From NCBI RefSeq assembly GCF_900142205.1, contig NZ_FRAA01000004.1:407136-471135 (forward strand): a stretch of 64,000 nucleotides of DNA, given 5' to 3'. Positions 1 to 8,116 of this stretch are shown here, one piece after another. The notes under the pieces were generated by a model, which was not told the origin of the DNA, did no database searches, and worked only from the letters and a program-made list of their open reading frames with translations. The DNA comes from Reichenbachiella agariperforans. GTDB taxonomy: Bacteria; Bacteroidota; Bacteroidia; Cytophagales; Cyclobacteriaceae. Positions within the stretch are counted from its first letter, which is position 1. The number at the start of each line of letters is the position of its first letter. The translations under genes were made by a program, and so were the position numbers.

Positions 1-1139
1 AGCCTCTGGTATTTAGACTAGACACTCTCAGTACAGACCCAATAGTAGTAGACACACTATGGACTAAATATGTGATTGATTCGGCAGTCCTGACGCTCAA
101 CTATGGTGATATTAGCTCGAGCGAGGCTACCGTCACCTCACAGACGCTAAGTATTCATGAAGTCGATGACCAGTTATTTTCTGGCGTGTATTACCTCGCT
201 GATTTCGAAACGCCTATTCTACCCGCAGAATCAGCACATGGATTCTCTTTCACTCCGCGAATGGATTCTCTGACACTAGAAGATCCTTCGAGTGACACAG
301 TGCATTTCAAACTCAACCAAACTTGGGCTGAAAGACTATTTGAAATTGCTAGACAATCAGACAGAGCACAGTTGCTTCGTGAAGACTTCAAAGGAATAGC
401 GATCGTGCCAGACGAAACGAATACTGCAATGATAGAATATCTCTCCACAGGGCTCACGGCTCTCAATGTACACTATCATCTAGAGGCAGACACCGTATAT
501 GCAGACAGTCTTGTGGTCAACTTTTCACTATCAGCAGCTAATGCAAAATATAACAAGATCACGACAGATCGCACGGGAAGCCTGATCGGTAATCACATCG
601 GTGACAATTTGGAGAATTTCTCTACAGGAGACAACAAACTCTATATCAATCCTGCTTCTGGTATACATCCAAAGCTCAGTCTACAGCCATTAGTTGATTT
701 CTTAGAAGCTGACGGTAATGAGCTCATTCAGCTCAACAATGTTGAGTTCGAATTAGTATCAGAAGGCACAGAAACTCCGCTGAACAACAAGGTCAAAAAC
801 TTAAGACTGTACTTCATCGGTGACCAATCTCAGATCAATATCAACGGGCTTTCGGCCCAAAATCTCTATACAACGGGAGTCATGACTGACATAGGTTATC
901 TCACAGGTTCACTGCTGTTACTCAACTTGCCCATTGATACCTCTGCGGTCAAATACCGTGGCGCTGCTACATTATTTGCCCAGTCTGTCAATAATGGATA
1001 CATCGATCTAAAACCAGAAGAGGGAGAATCTATACGTAATAGTCTAGTACTACTATCTACCGATCCTATGTCTATTGATCGATCGATCATCCCGCAGGAC
1101 AGTATCAAAATGAAAATATTTTACTCCAAACCTAACTAA
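1..1139 (+). CDS. DUF4270 family lipoprotein, C-terminal part (5' end outside window)
   Basis: The frame is open from base 3 with no stop upstream, so the gene begins before the window and about 379 C-terminal residues are seen. The GTG at 72 is internal, not a start. The sequence is beta-rich, with alternating short strands and Asp/Asn/Ser turns, and resembles the DUF4270 family of secreted Bacteroidota lipoproteins. Members often sit directly before glmS, as here, where glmS follows after 5 bp; that context supports the call. The lipobox expected at the N-terminus is not visible. No enzymatic motif is apparent and the biochemical role of the family is unknown. Family assignment is by overall character and neighbourhood. 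Confidence 0.75.
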   Translation, partial: PLVFRLDTLSTDPIVVDTLWTKYVIDSAVLTLNYGDISSSEATVTSQTLSIHEVDDQLFSGVYYLADFETPILPAESAHGFSFTPRMDSLTLEDPSSDTVHFKLNQTWAERLFEIARQSDRAQLLREDFKGIAIVPDETNTAMIEYLSTGLTALNVHYHLEADTVYADSLVVNFSLSAANAKYNKITTDRTGSLIGNHIGDNLENFSTGDNKLYINPASGIHPKLSLQPLVDFLEADGNELIQLNNVEFELVSEGTETPLNNKVKNLRLYFIGDQSQININGLSAQNLYTTGVMTDIGYLTGSLLLLNLPIDTSAVKYRGAATLFAQSVNNGYIDLKPEEGESIRNSLVLLSTDPMSIDRSIIPQDSIKMKIFYSKPN

Positions 1140-1144
1140 GGTAT

Positions 1145-2980
1145 ATGTGTGGAATCGTAGCTTATCTGGGTAACCAAGAAGCTTATCCTTTGATCATCAA
1201 AGGACTCAAACGTCTCGAATACCGAGGATATGACAGTACTGGAGTCTCCGTACACGAAGACGGCCAACTACAGATTTTTAAAAAAGCAGGCAAAGTAGCC
1301 GAGTTAGAGAACTCTCTCAAAAGCCAAAAGCTCAAAAGCACCATCGGCATAGGTCATACCCGCTGGGCTACTCATGGGGAACCGAATGACAAAAATGCGC
1401 ACCCGCATTTTTCGAGTGACAAAAAGCTATCGATCATCCATAACGGAATCATCGAAAACTACAGTTCCCTCAAAAAGGAGTTAGAATCTAAAGGTTACTC
1501 CTTTGCCAGTGATACAGACACAGAGGTGCTCATCACATTCATCGAAGATATCAAGTCGCACGGCCTGACTCTGGAAGCCGCCGTGAGACAAGCCCTATCC
1601 ACTATCGAAGGAGCTTATGCTATTGTGATCATGGATCAGGACAACCCCGATCAACTGATCGCGGCTAGAAAGGGCAGTCCAATGGTGCTAGGAATCGGAG
1701 ATAAAGAATATTTCATCGCTTCGGATGCCACACCTATTATCGAATATACAGACGAGGTAGTCTACCTCAACGACCAAGAAATCGCTGTGATAAGTAGAGA
1801 CGAATTCAAAATCGTCAACATTGAAAATGTCGAACAAGATCCCTACATCCAAAAAGTAGAGCTCGAACTAGACGCTATCGAAAAAGGCGGCTATGAGCAT
1901 TTCATGCTCAAAGAAATATTCGAACAGCCCAACTCCATCGCCGATAGTATGCGTGGTAGAGTAGATAGGAAAAACAACAAACTAACGCTAGGAGGCATTC
2001 ATGAATATGCGGATCATCTAGCCGAGGCAAAGCGTATCATCATCATTGCCTGTGGCACCAGCTGGCACTCTGGACTGGTTGCGGAGTACCTCTTCGAGGA
2101 GTTCTGTAGAATCCCAGTGGAGGTTGAATACGCCTCGGAGTTCAGATACAGAAACCCCGTCATCAACGAAGGAGATGTCGTCATCGCCATTTCTCAATCT
2201 GGCGAAACTGCAGACACCCTAGCCGCCATAGAACTGGCTAAATCGAAAGGAGCCATCATCCTCGGAGTGGTTAATGTAGTAGGATCATCTATCTCCCGCG
2301 TGTCGCACGAAGGAGCCTATCTACATACAGGCCCAGAGATCGGTGTAGCGAGTACAAAAGCATTCACAGGACAACTCTCTGTGCTGACGATGATCGTATT
2401 GTCTACTGCTGCGAGGAAAAAAACCATCACAGATAGCAAGTTGAAGGATCTGCTCTCAGGTTTGGAAAACATCCCTGAAAAAATCAAAAAGGTATTGAGG
2501 AAGAATGATGAGATCGAAAAGATCTCGGAGAAATTCAAAGATGCCAAAAACTTCCTCTACCTAGGTCGCGGGTACAACTTCCCTGTAGCACTAGAGGGAG
2601 CGCTCAAACTCAAAGAAATCTCTTACATCCATGCCGAAGGTTATCCTGCCGCAGAGATGAAACATGGGCCAATCGCGCTGATCGATGAAGAAATGCCTGT
2701 GGTGGTCATCGCGACACGAGACAGCTCGTATGACAAGATCGTCTCCAACATTCAGGAGGTAAAAGCTAGAAAAGGAGTCGTCATTGCTATCGTGACAGAG
2801 GGAGATGTTTTGATTCCAAACATGGCAGACTATGTCATCGAAGTGCCACAGTGTGACGAGGCACTCATGCCACTGATCTCTGTGATCCCGCTACAACTGC
2901 TGAGCTACCACATCGCGATCATGCGAGGCTGCAACGTCGATCAGCCTAGGAACCTAGCCAAGTCTGTCACGGTAGAGTAA
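1145..2980 (+). CDS. glmS: Glutamine--fructose-6-phosphate aminotransferase (isomerizing)
   Basis: Makes glucosamine 6-phosphate from fructose 6-phosphate and glutamine, the first step toward UDP-GlcNAc for peptidoglycan and LPS; cytoplasmic. The 611 residues are normal family length. The N-terminal class II glutaminase domain (about 1-220) starts MCGIVAYLG, giving the catalytic Cys after Met removal, and holds the GHTRWATHG motif near 72-80. Two SIS sugar-isomerase domains follow (about 290-425 and 460-600), with CGTSWHSG, SQSGETADT and the C-terminal NLAKSVTVE that closes over the active site. It starts 5 bp after the DUF4270 gene, so the two are probably cotranscribed. A strong hairpin lies 34 bp after the stop. 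Confidence 0.98.
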   Translation: MCGIVAYLGNQEAYPLIIKGLKRLEYRGYDSTGVSVHEDGQLQIFKKAGKVAELENSLKSQKLKSTIGIGHTRWATHGEPNDKNAHPHFSSDKKLSIIHNGIIENYSSLKKELESKGYSFASDTDTEVLITFIEDIKSHGLTLEAAVRQALSTIEGAYAIVIMDQDNPDQLIAARKGSPMVLGIGDKEYFIASDATPIIEYTDEVVYLNDQEIAVISRDEFKIVNIENVEQDPYIQKVELELDAIEKGGYEHFMLKEIFEQPNSIADSMRGRVDRKNNKLTLGGIHEYADHLAEAKRIIIIACGTSWHSGLVAEYLFEEFCRIPVEVEYASEFRYRNPVINEGDVVIAISQSGETADTLAAIELAKSKGAIILGVVNVVGSSISRVSHEGAYLHTGPEIGVASTKAFTGQLSVLTMIVLSTAARKKTITDSKLKDLLSGLENIPEKIKKVLRKNDEIEKISEKFKDAKNFLYLGRGYNFPVALEGALKLKEISYIHAEGYPAAEMKHGPIALIDEEMPVVVIATRDSSYDKIVSNIQEVKARKGVVIAIVTEGDVLIPNMADYVIEVPQCDEALMPLISVIPLQLLSYHIAIMRGCNVDQPRNLAKSVTVE

Positions 2981-3014
2981 CATACATCATAGTAAAGCGT
3001 ATCGTTAGCAAATA

Positions 3015-3044
3015 AAAACGGTCTCACTACTGCGAGACCGTTTT
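3015..3044. terminator. Bidirectional intrinsic terminator between glmS and the HU-like gene
   Basis: A perfect 11-bp stem (AAAACGGTCTC with GAGACCGTTTT) encloses an 8-nt loop, with A/T runs on both sides. It lies between convergent genes and can serve both. Confidence 0.85.
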
Positions 3045-3084
3045 AGGGTGTGTAATTAACCATTGCTTTTCGTTTTAGTTGAAC

Positions 3085-3504
3085 TTATCCTTCTGGTAGA
3101 GTCGTCTGGGTACTGTCGAAGACTGTGACCTTTTCGTACTGCAACTTTGGGATCAACCTCTGGAGTCGTGGACCTGGCCGAAACCTGATTCTCGCACCTT
3201 TGATGTCTCCTCTGCGAAACTCCTCCTGTGTATCCGTACCGCTACTACGTAGCGTCAAGAAGAACGTACCGAGATTACTCAATCTCACTTTTCTACCATG
3301 GGTAAGTTGCATCTCTATCACCTCTATCAAGGTCCCTATAGCTCCTACTACAGTGCCATAGTTGAGATTGGATACTTTGCTGATGAGCTCAGTCAATTCG
3401 TCAAAACTGACATCATCGCCATTGTTGATTCTTGCATAAAACTTTTTGGGGAGCGTAAGATCCGTAGGATTGATACGCTCAGTTACTTTATATTGTACTG
3501 ACAT
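3085..3504 (-). CDS. HU family DNA-binding protein (HU-like, Bacteroidota type)
   Basis: A 139-aa nucleoid-associated protein of the HU/IHF fold. It resembles the Bacteroidota 'histone-like' branch rather than canonical 90-aa HU. Residues about 30-110 show the helical dimerisation segment (LTELISKVSNLNYGTV), the core motif HGRKVRLSNLGTFFLTLRSSG (written GRKVRLSNLGTF at its centre) and a basic arm (RRGDIKGARIRFRPG) that should enter the minor groove. An N-terminal extension and an acidic/Thr-rich tail flank the core. It is convergent with glmS and monocistronic. The long spacer upstream carries palindromic tandem repeats that could be its control region, though they end about 200 bp from the start codon. 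Confidence 0.88.
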   Translation of the reverse strand: MSVQYKVTERINPTDLTLPKKFYARINNGDDVSFDELTELISKVSNLNYGTVVGAIGTLIEVIEMQLTHGRKVRLSNLGTFFLTLRSSGTDTQEEFRRGDIKGARIRFRPGPRLQRLIPKLQYEKVTVFDSTQTTLPEG

Positions 3505-3708
3505 GACTATAAAATTTAAAATGTTAAAAAAATATTTGGAATGAATCCTGACTGAGCGCTCGGTGTGGGATTTGTCAATTACAAGACAAGTATGATGCCA
3601 ATAACCACCCTAAAAACGTCAAAATATGTTAAAAAAATAAAGGTGTTTTTATACCCTATCGCCCTCTAAACGAAGATTTTTGTATACATAGGGAGACCTG
3701 ACACTGAA

Positions 3709-3796
3709 GTAAGCTTACTATGGCCTTCATGTAAGCTTACTTGAGAGGTCATATAAGCTTACATGAGACCTGAAGTAAGCTTACATGGGGGCAGAA
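3709..3796. repeat. Four tandem 22-bp units, each headed by palindrome GTAAGCTTAC
   Basis: GTAAGCTTAC starts at 3709, 3731 and 3775, and the one-mismatch form ATAAGCTTAC at 3753, so the spacing is exactly 22 bp each time. The 12 bp between palindromes differ more than the palindromes do. Two helical turns per unit would put bound dimers on nearly the same DNA face. Nearest start codon is the HU-like gene, about 205 bp away. Confidence 0.85.
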
Positions 3797-3948
3797 GTAA
3801 CGGTTAATCCAAAACCTACTGCCATTGATAGAATTCTGCTAAATGTTTAATGCTTTCAGCACTTTGGAACACTTTACTATTCCAAGACCAATACAGCAAC
3901 TAAGATCTTACTCCTGATCACTCAGCCCATCGAGAAGAGTCAATTATT

Positions 3949-4096
3949 TGATCAGTCGGTATTTCTGGGGATAAAAATCAATATTCGACATTGAGCATTC
4001 ATTATTCCAATCATTTAAATATTACCTCAAAGACTCATAATTGGTGATTATTTTATATAAATAAACAACAACGAATATCGAACAATGAATCTTGAC
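3949..4096. repeat. Dispersed intergenic repeat, copy 1
   Basis: Shares a left block (gatcagt, then CTGGGGATAAAAATCAAT, then TTCGACATTGAGCATTC) and a right block (AACGAAT, then TCGAACAATGAATCTTGA) with 7921-8100. The two ends are imperfectly inverted relative to each other (TTCGA...CATT against AATG...TCGAA), as in a miniature inverted-repeat element. The middle differs between copies. No coding capacity. Confidence 0.8.
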
Positions 4097-4288
4097 TAAC
4101 GAAATGGTCTACTGCCTCTCCCCCAGAAATACAGAGTGATCCCAATGATTACATGTATTTAGAAAAACAGATAATCGTTAGATACAGGCCCTAATAAGTG
4201 TTTATATCTAATTGATTACCTTTTTGAAACTTTAGTATCTCCGAAGTTGCACCTTGAGATTGTCATCAACCGCTCCTGCCGCATTGAT

Positions 4289-5362
4289 CTACGGCCAAAA
4301 GGAGGGTTTCTCTATCGTGGCGTTAGTAGAATATGATCTGCAATCAAAACACCAACTAGGTGGTATTTCTCCTCCACAGGCGTAATAATGTTCATACGGA
4401 ATCTCCCCTTTTACTAAAAATACTCGTTTGGTAGAAGCTGCAGAGACTCCAAAGTAACCTAGGACCAATTCGTCAGGGTCATCTATACTTTTTAGATTGC
4501 CTTGGATTTGGTAGTTACTCGTTTCAAATATGCTACCCACGTTATTGTACTGCGTCTGTAAAGCATCCCAATAGTTATATTCCTTTTCGCTGACCGTATG
4601 CTGATAGATCTCAATCGAGTATTCTAGATCCAACTTCCTATTAAAAGGGAAATAGGTCAATTCTATCTTTTGACTCTGCCCGTCAGTTAACAAATCATCC
4701 GCTACTTTCAGAAACTCAAAACCAAAAGTCCGTGCATAACAAAATTTATACGGTGCATCTCCAATACCATACCCAGGAAAATCTTCTAAAGTCTCTGGCC
4801 CTACTACTATCGCTAAAGGAGACATCACTTTAAAATCCTCGACATAACTCCACCTAAAGTAATCTCTTTGATCCTTAACGTTATTATACTCTAACCAAAA
4901 GACCAAAGTGCTCTGATCAACTACTACATCAGCATCAGTCAATATAGGCCGCTCTTCCAATGTGTAATAGACTGTATTGATTGGGATGGCAGGCTTCATT
5001 TCTGTCCAGTCTGATTCGTAGCTTTCGCCTGACCTTAGAGTAATCATCAGTTGGTATGATTTCCCCACTTCTCCTACAAAATCCTCAGGAGTAGTATACT
5101 TGCCTCTATACCTGTCTGTCAAAGATATTTCTTCTCCATCATCTGATAAAATCCGAACAATAGCTCCTTCTACAAGCTGATAATTAAATCCCTCTCCGAA
5201 TACTTTAGTCGGAGATAAATTAACAGTATAAGGACCGGGTTGATTATTGATATTGCCAGAGACTACCAATACGCCGGCTTTGCCCTTGAAAGTCCCAAGC
5301 CTTTCAATACAAGACGAAAAAAAAAGGCAAAGTAAAACAGGTATTAGTATGTGTTTTTTCAT
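4289..5362 (-). CDS. DUF4249 domain-containing lipoprotein
   Basis: A 357-aa secreted lipoprotein: basic start, hydrophobic stretch and lipobox FFSSC with Cys at 18. The body matches the DUF4249 pattern: an N-terminal beta-sandwich region (VVSGNINNQPGPYTVNLS, then YRGKYTTPEDF and GKSYQLMI), and a C-terminal Cys-containing block (CGGEIPPSWCFDCR) ending in KPSFW. Family members are usually encoded directly after a SusC-like TonB-dependent receptor and are thought to be its outer-membrane partner. Here no receptor lies nearby: the upstream neighbour ridA is divergent, so this copy is an orphan. No binding partner or ligand can be inferred. Confidence 0.88.
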   Translation of the reverse strand: MKKHILIPVLLCLFFSSCIERLGTFKGKAGVLVVSGNINNQPGPYTVNLSPTKVFGEGFNYQLVEGAIVRILSDDGEEISLTDRYRGKYTTPEDFVGEVGKSYQLMITLRSGESYESDWTEMKPAIPINTVYYTLEERPILTDADVVVDQSTLVFWLEYNNVKDQRDYFRWSYVEDFKVMSPLAIVVGPETLEDFPGYGIGDAPYKFCYARTFGFEFLKVADDLLTDGQSQKIELTYFPFNRKLDLEYSIEIYQHTVSEKEYNYWDALQTQYNNVGSIFETSNYQIQGNLKSIDDPDELVLGYFGVSAASTKRVFLVKGEIPYEHYYACGGEIPPSWCFDCRSYSTNATIEKPSFWP

Positions 5363-5576
5363 GCGTGTTTATATTGCAACTCATGTGATATTAGAAAGTG
5401 TCCGCCTTGTCATAATCATCTGACAGCAATTTATTCATTTTTTTAATGCTTCCGCTCCCTTCTATTGTGAGAAGTAAATAGCCCACTGATGAAGTGGTTT
5501 CAGAGGGAACTCAACAGATCCCTCCCAAATCTCACACTATCCCGTCCAACATACCCAAATGCATTTCAGTTTGCTT

Positions 5577-5584
5577 TAAATTTG
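5577..5584 (+). promoter_or_regulatory. Possible -7 element of the ridA promoter
   Basis: TAAATTTG fits the Bacteroidota -7 consensus TAnnTTTG. No clear -33 TTTG is visible at the usual 19-21 bp upstream. It ends 4 bp before the ridA ATG, which would imply a very short or absent leader. Confidence 0.3.
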
Positions 5585-5588
5585 TGTC

Positions 5589-5966
5589 ATGCACAAAGTA
5601 ATCTACACCCCCAACGCGCCAGAGCCAATCGGGCCTTATAGCCAAGCGACTTTCGCAGAAAACACCCTCTATGTGTCTGGACAGATCCCTATAGACCCTG
5701 CAACAGGCGAAGTGGTACAAGGCGACATAGAAGACGAAACCCGTCAAGTGATGAAGAATATTCAGGCAATTTTGAAAGCTGCCCGAGCGGACTTTTCCAA
5801 CATCGTGAAGTGTAGCATATTCGTCAAGGACATGGGAGATTTCGCTAAAATCAATGCGATCTATGGAGAGTACTTCCTCAAAAACCCGCCCGCTAGAGAA
5901 ACGATAGAGGTCAGTGCACTGCCCAAGAATGTCAATGTAGAGATCTCTTGTATAGCTATCCTGTAG
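5589..5966 (+). CDS. ridA: RidA family enamine/imine deaminase
   Basis: A 125-aa cytoplasmic protein of the YjgF/RidA family. RidA hydrolyses reactive 2-aminoacrylate and other imines released by PLP enzymes. The length and whole sequence fit: APEPIGPYSQA at the N-terminus, YVSGQIPIDPATGE around 28-41, and the C-terminal PPARETIEVSALPKN block. The active-site Arg is at 103 and the conserved Glu at 118, matching Arg105 and Glu120 of characterised trimeric RidA. It is monocistronic, divergent from the DUF4249 gene, with a hairpin plus T-run between it and gltX. Confidence 0.95.
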   Translation: MHKVIYTPNAPEPIGPYSQATFAENTLYVSGQIPIDPATGEVVQGDIEDETRQVMKNIQAILKAARADFSNIVKCSIFVKDMGDFAKINAIYGEYFLKNPPARETIEVSALPKNVNVEISCIAIL

Positions 5967-6033
5967 CCACAGGGCTATAGATATTATTGAACGCTACGGC
6001 AAAAAATCAAGTATAAATATCGATTTTTGCCCC

Positions 6034-6058
6034 TACCGGATTTGATCCGGTATTTTTT
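6034..6058 (+). terminator. Hairpin plus T-run between ridA and gltX
   Basis: TACCGGA pairs with TCCGGTA around a 5-nt loop and is followed by six T, the shape of an intrinsic terminator for ridA. It ends only 17 bp before the gltX start, so it may instead be a 5' leader hairpin of gltX. Confidence 0.65.
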
Positions 6059-6075
6059 AATAGAATTAATCAAAG

Positions 6076-7620
6076 ATGAGTCAAGAAGTACGCGTAAGAT
6101 TCGCTCCTAGCCCTACGGGCGTTTTACACATTGGTGGTATCAGAACTGCCCTATACAACTACCTATTTGCGAAGAAAAACAACGGAAAGTTCCTCCTCAG
6201 AATAGAAGACACGGACCAGTCTCGATTCGTCGAGGGAGCAGAACAATACATCAAAGATTCTCTGGCGTGGTGTGGCATCATACCTGACGAAGGACCCGAT
6301 CAAGGAGGTGACTTTGGCCCCTACAAACAGTCCGATCGCAAAGACCTCTACAAAGGCTATGTAGACCAACTGTTGGCAGAGGACAAGGCATACTATGCTT
6401 TTGACACGCCCGAAGAACTGGACGAAATGCGCGAGACGCTCAAAGCAGCCAAAGCGAATTCGCTCAACTACAACTCCATCAGCCGAAACACGATGAAGAA
6501 CTCTCTGACGCTATCAGCCGATGAGGTACAGGCAAAACTAGACGCTGGCGAACCCTACGTGATTCGCATCAAAGTCCCCGCTAAAGAAGAAGTAAGGCTC
6601 AAAGATATCGTCAGAGGCTGGGTCAACGTCCACACCTCTACCATGGACGACAAAGTCCTCATGAAATCTGACGGCATGCCGACCTACCACCTCGCCAACG
6701 TCGTGGATGACCACCTCATGGAGATCACCCATGTGATCCGTGGGGAAGAATGGCTACCGTCTGCACCACTACACGTCCTGCTCTATCAGTACCTCGGATG
6801 GGGTGATGAGATACCTGAGTTTGCTCACTTGCCACTACTCCTCAAGCCTGACGGCAATGGCAAATTGAGTAAGAGAGATGCTGAAAAACATGGCTTCCCG
6901 ATATTCCCACTAGCATGGCAAGGTCAAGGAGAAGATGGTGAGCTGAAAGGATTCAAAGAAGAGGGCTACTTGTCTCCTGCCTTTGTCAACTTTCTGGCAT
7001 TCCTAGGGTGGAACCCAGGAGGGGAAAACGAAATCTACTCGCTCACAGAGCTGGTCAAAGAATTTTCGCTAGAACGAATCACCAAAGCAGGGGCTAAGTT
7101 TGACATCCAAAAAGCCATCTGGTACAACCAACAATACATCCGTCGTATGTCACCTAGTGCACTGGGACAACTGCTACTAGTGCAAACCACAGCCGCGGGT
7201 ATTACTTGCGACGCTGACAAGGCTACAGCCATTGCAACGTTGCTACAAGAGCGCATTGATTTCATCCCTGAGCTGTCTACCAAAGGAGCTTATTTCTTTG
7301 GTCAGCCTACAGACTATGACGCCAAGACGGTGAAGAAAAAGTGGAAGGAAACTGCACAAGCCGTACTCCCACAGCTAGCGGATAAACTCGATACCGAAGA
7401 GACACTCACTGCCGAGGGGATACAGGAAGCTTTCCACGCAGTACTCGCCGACAATGAGGCAGGAGCGGGTATGGTCATGCAGATCCTGCGTGTAGCAGTG
7501 ACTGGAGAGGCTGGTGGCCCAGACCTCATGAAGATCATGGAAGTCTTAGGAACAAAAGAAGTCTCACATCGTATAAAAAAGGCAGTAGAGAGTTTTGATA
7601 CGATGACTGCAGCCACATGA
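6076..7620 (+). CDS. gltX: Glutamate--tRNA ligase
   Basis: Charges tRNA-Glu with glutamate in the cytoplasm. A class I synthetase of 514 residues, the usual length. The Rossmann domain opens with RFAPSPTGVLHIGG, holding the HIGH-type signature, and the GIRTALYNYLFAK helix. RIEDTDQSR and the HVIRGEEWLPSAP block are typical of GluRS, and KLSKRDAEK near 265 is the KMSKS-type ATP loop. The C-terminal third is the helical anticodon-binding region. The four-Cys zinc site of some GluRS is not evident. The stop overlaps the start of a 57-aa gene (ATGA). Confidence 0.97.
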   Translation: MSQEVRVRFAPSPTGVLHIGGIRTALYNYLFAKKNNGKFLLRIEDTDQSRFVEGAEQYIKDSLAWCGIIPDEGPDQGGDFGPYKQSDRKDLYKGYVDQLLAEDKAYYAFDTPEELDEMRETLKAAKANSLNYNSISRNTMKNSLTLSADEVQAKLDAGEPYVIRIKVPAKEEVRLKDIVRGWVNVHTSTMDDKVLMKSDGMPTYHLANVVDDHLMEITHVIRGEEWLPSAPLHVLLYQYLGWGDEIPEFAHLPLLLKPDGNGKLSKRDAEKHGFPIFPLAWQGQGEDGELKGFKEEGYLSPAFVNFLAFLGWNPGGENEIYSLTELVKEFSLERITKAGAKFDIQKAIWYNQQYIRRMSPSALGQLLLVQTTAAGITCDADKATAIATLLQERIDFIPELSTKGAYFFGQPTDYDAKTVKKKWKETAQAVLPQLADKLDTEETLTAEGIQEAFHAVLADNEAGAGMVMQILRVAVTGEAGGPDLMKIMEVLGTKEVSHRIKKAVESFDTMTAAT

Positions 7621-7790
7621 AAAACAAGAAATCTTCCAAGCCCAAAGTAAACCCAGCACTCGAAGGACTGGAGATGAACATCAATAGTTTTGGTGAGATC
7701 AAATCCAGCATGAACATCGACAAGCTCAACGAGTTCCTAAATGAGAATGTGGAAGATAAAAAGCTAAAGGATCGAGAAGACAAAAACTGA
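7617..7790 (+). CDS. Small conserved-looking protein (57 aa) translationally coupled to gltX
   Basis: The ATG overlaps the gltX stop in an ATGA junction and the frame runs 57 codons to TGA at 7788-7790. The product is highly charged: a Lys/Ser-rich start (MKNKKSSKPK), then NPALEGLEMNINSFGEI, then SSMNIDKLNEFLNENVEDKKLKD, which looks like an amphipathic helix with an acidic/basic end. There is no signal peptide or membrane segment. The overlap, the codon use like gltX and the strong terminator just after it argue for a real gene. Function unknown; the position suggests a cytoplasmic accessory protein, but nothing proves a link to tRNA charging. Confidence 0.72.
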   Translation: MKNKKSSKPKVNPALEGLEMNINSFGEIKSSMNIDKLNEFLNENVEDKKLKDREDKN

Positions 7791-7811
7791 TCCCAGAAAG
7801 CAGGTGAGCAC

Positions 7812-7858
7812 AAAACAAAAAGGAGTAAGTAGACGATCTACTTACTCCTTTTTGTTTT
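7812..7858. terminator. Strong intrinsic terminator after the gltX operon
   Basis: A perfect 22-bp stem (7812-7833 with 7837-7858) with a 3-nt loop, GC-richer toward the loop (GGAGTAAGTAGA) and closed by A/T tracts at the base. It can work in both directions. Confidence 0.9.
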
Positions 7859-7920
7859 CCCGTTCCATACTAACAGTTCTTACCACAAGTGGGCTCCCTT
7901 ATAGCTCCTTCGTCGTTTAG

Positions 7921-8100
7921 GATCAGTCTGTATTGCTGGGGATAAAAATCAATACCTGCCTGATTCGGCAGACAGGTTCGACATTGAGCATTCGATATTC
8001 ATTTTTCCAATCATTGGAACAATGTCTCAAGAACATAAACACATTTCCTTTTCACAAAAAACAATAACGAATTTCGAACAATGAATCTTGAATATCGAAG
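7921..8100. repeat. Dispersed intergenic repeat, copy 2
   Basis: Second copy of the element at 3949-4096, same orientation. It carries an extra small hairpin at 7955-7976 (CCTGCCTG with CAGACAGG) between the left blocks, absent from copy 1. Its right end reads on to AATATCGAAG, improving the inverted match to the left TTCGA...ATTC end. It fills most of the spacer between the gltX operon and the last gene of the mannan locus. Confidence 0.8.
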
Positions 8101-8116
8101 TAACCGCCATCCTCTT

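Larger units (their letters stand above)
3505..4288. other. 784-bp non-coding spacer with two repeat classes
   Basis: No gene is supported here on either strand. It lies upstream of the HU-like gene and downstream of the DUF4249 gene (both minus). It contains the 22-bp-period palindrome array (3709-3796) and one copy of the dispersed repeat (3949-4096). The rest is AT-rich with no recognisable RNA. Confidence 0.6.

Noticed and set aside
3709..3796. CRISPR or plasmid origin iterons
   Set aside because: Only 10 bp are conserved with 12-bp linkers, no replication or cas gene nearby; kept as a binding-site array instead.
7314..7813. Antisense frames over gltX and its neighbour
   Set aside because: Shadows of the plus-strand genes; Ser-rich sequence typical of antisense reading.
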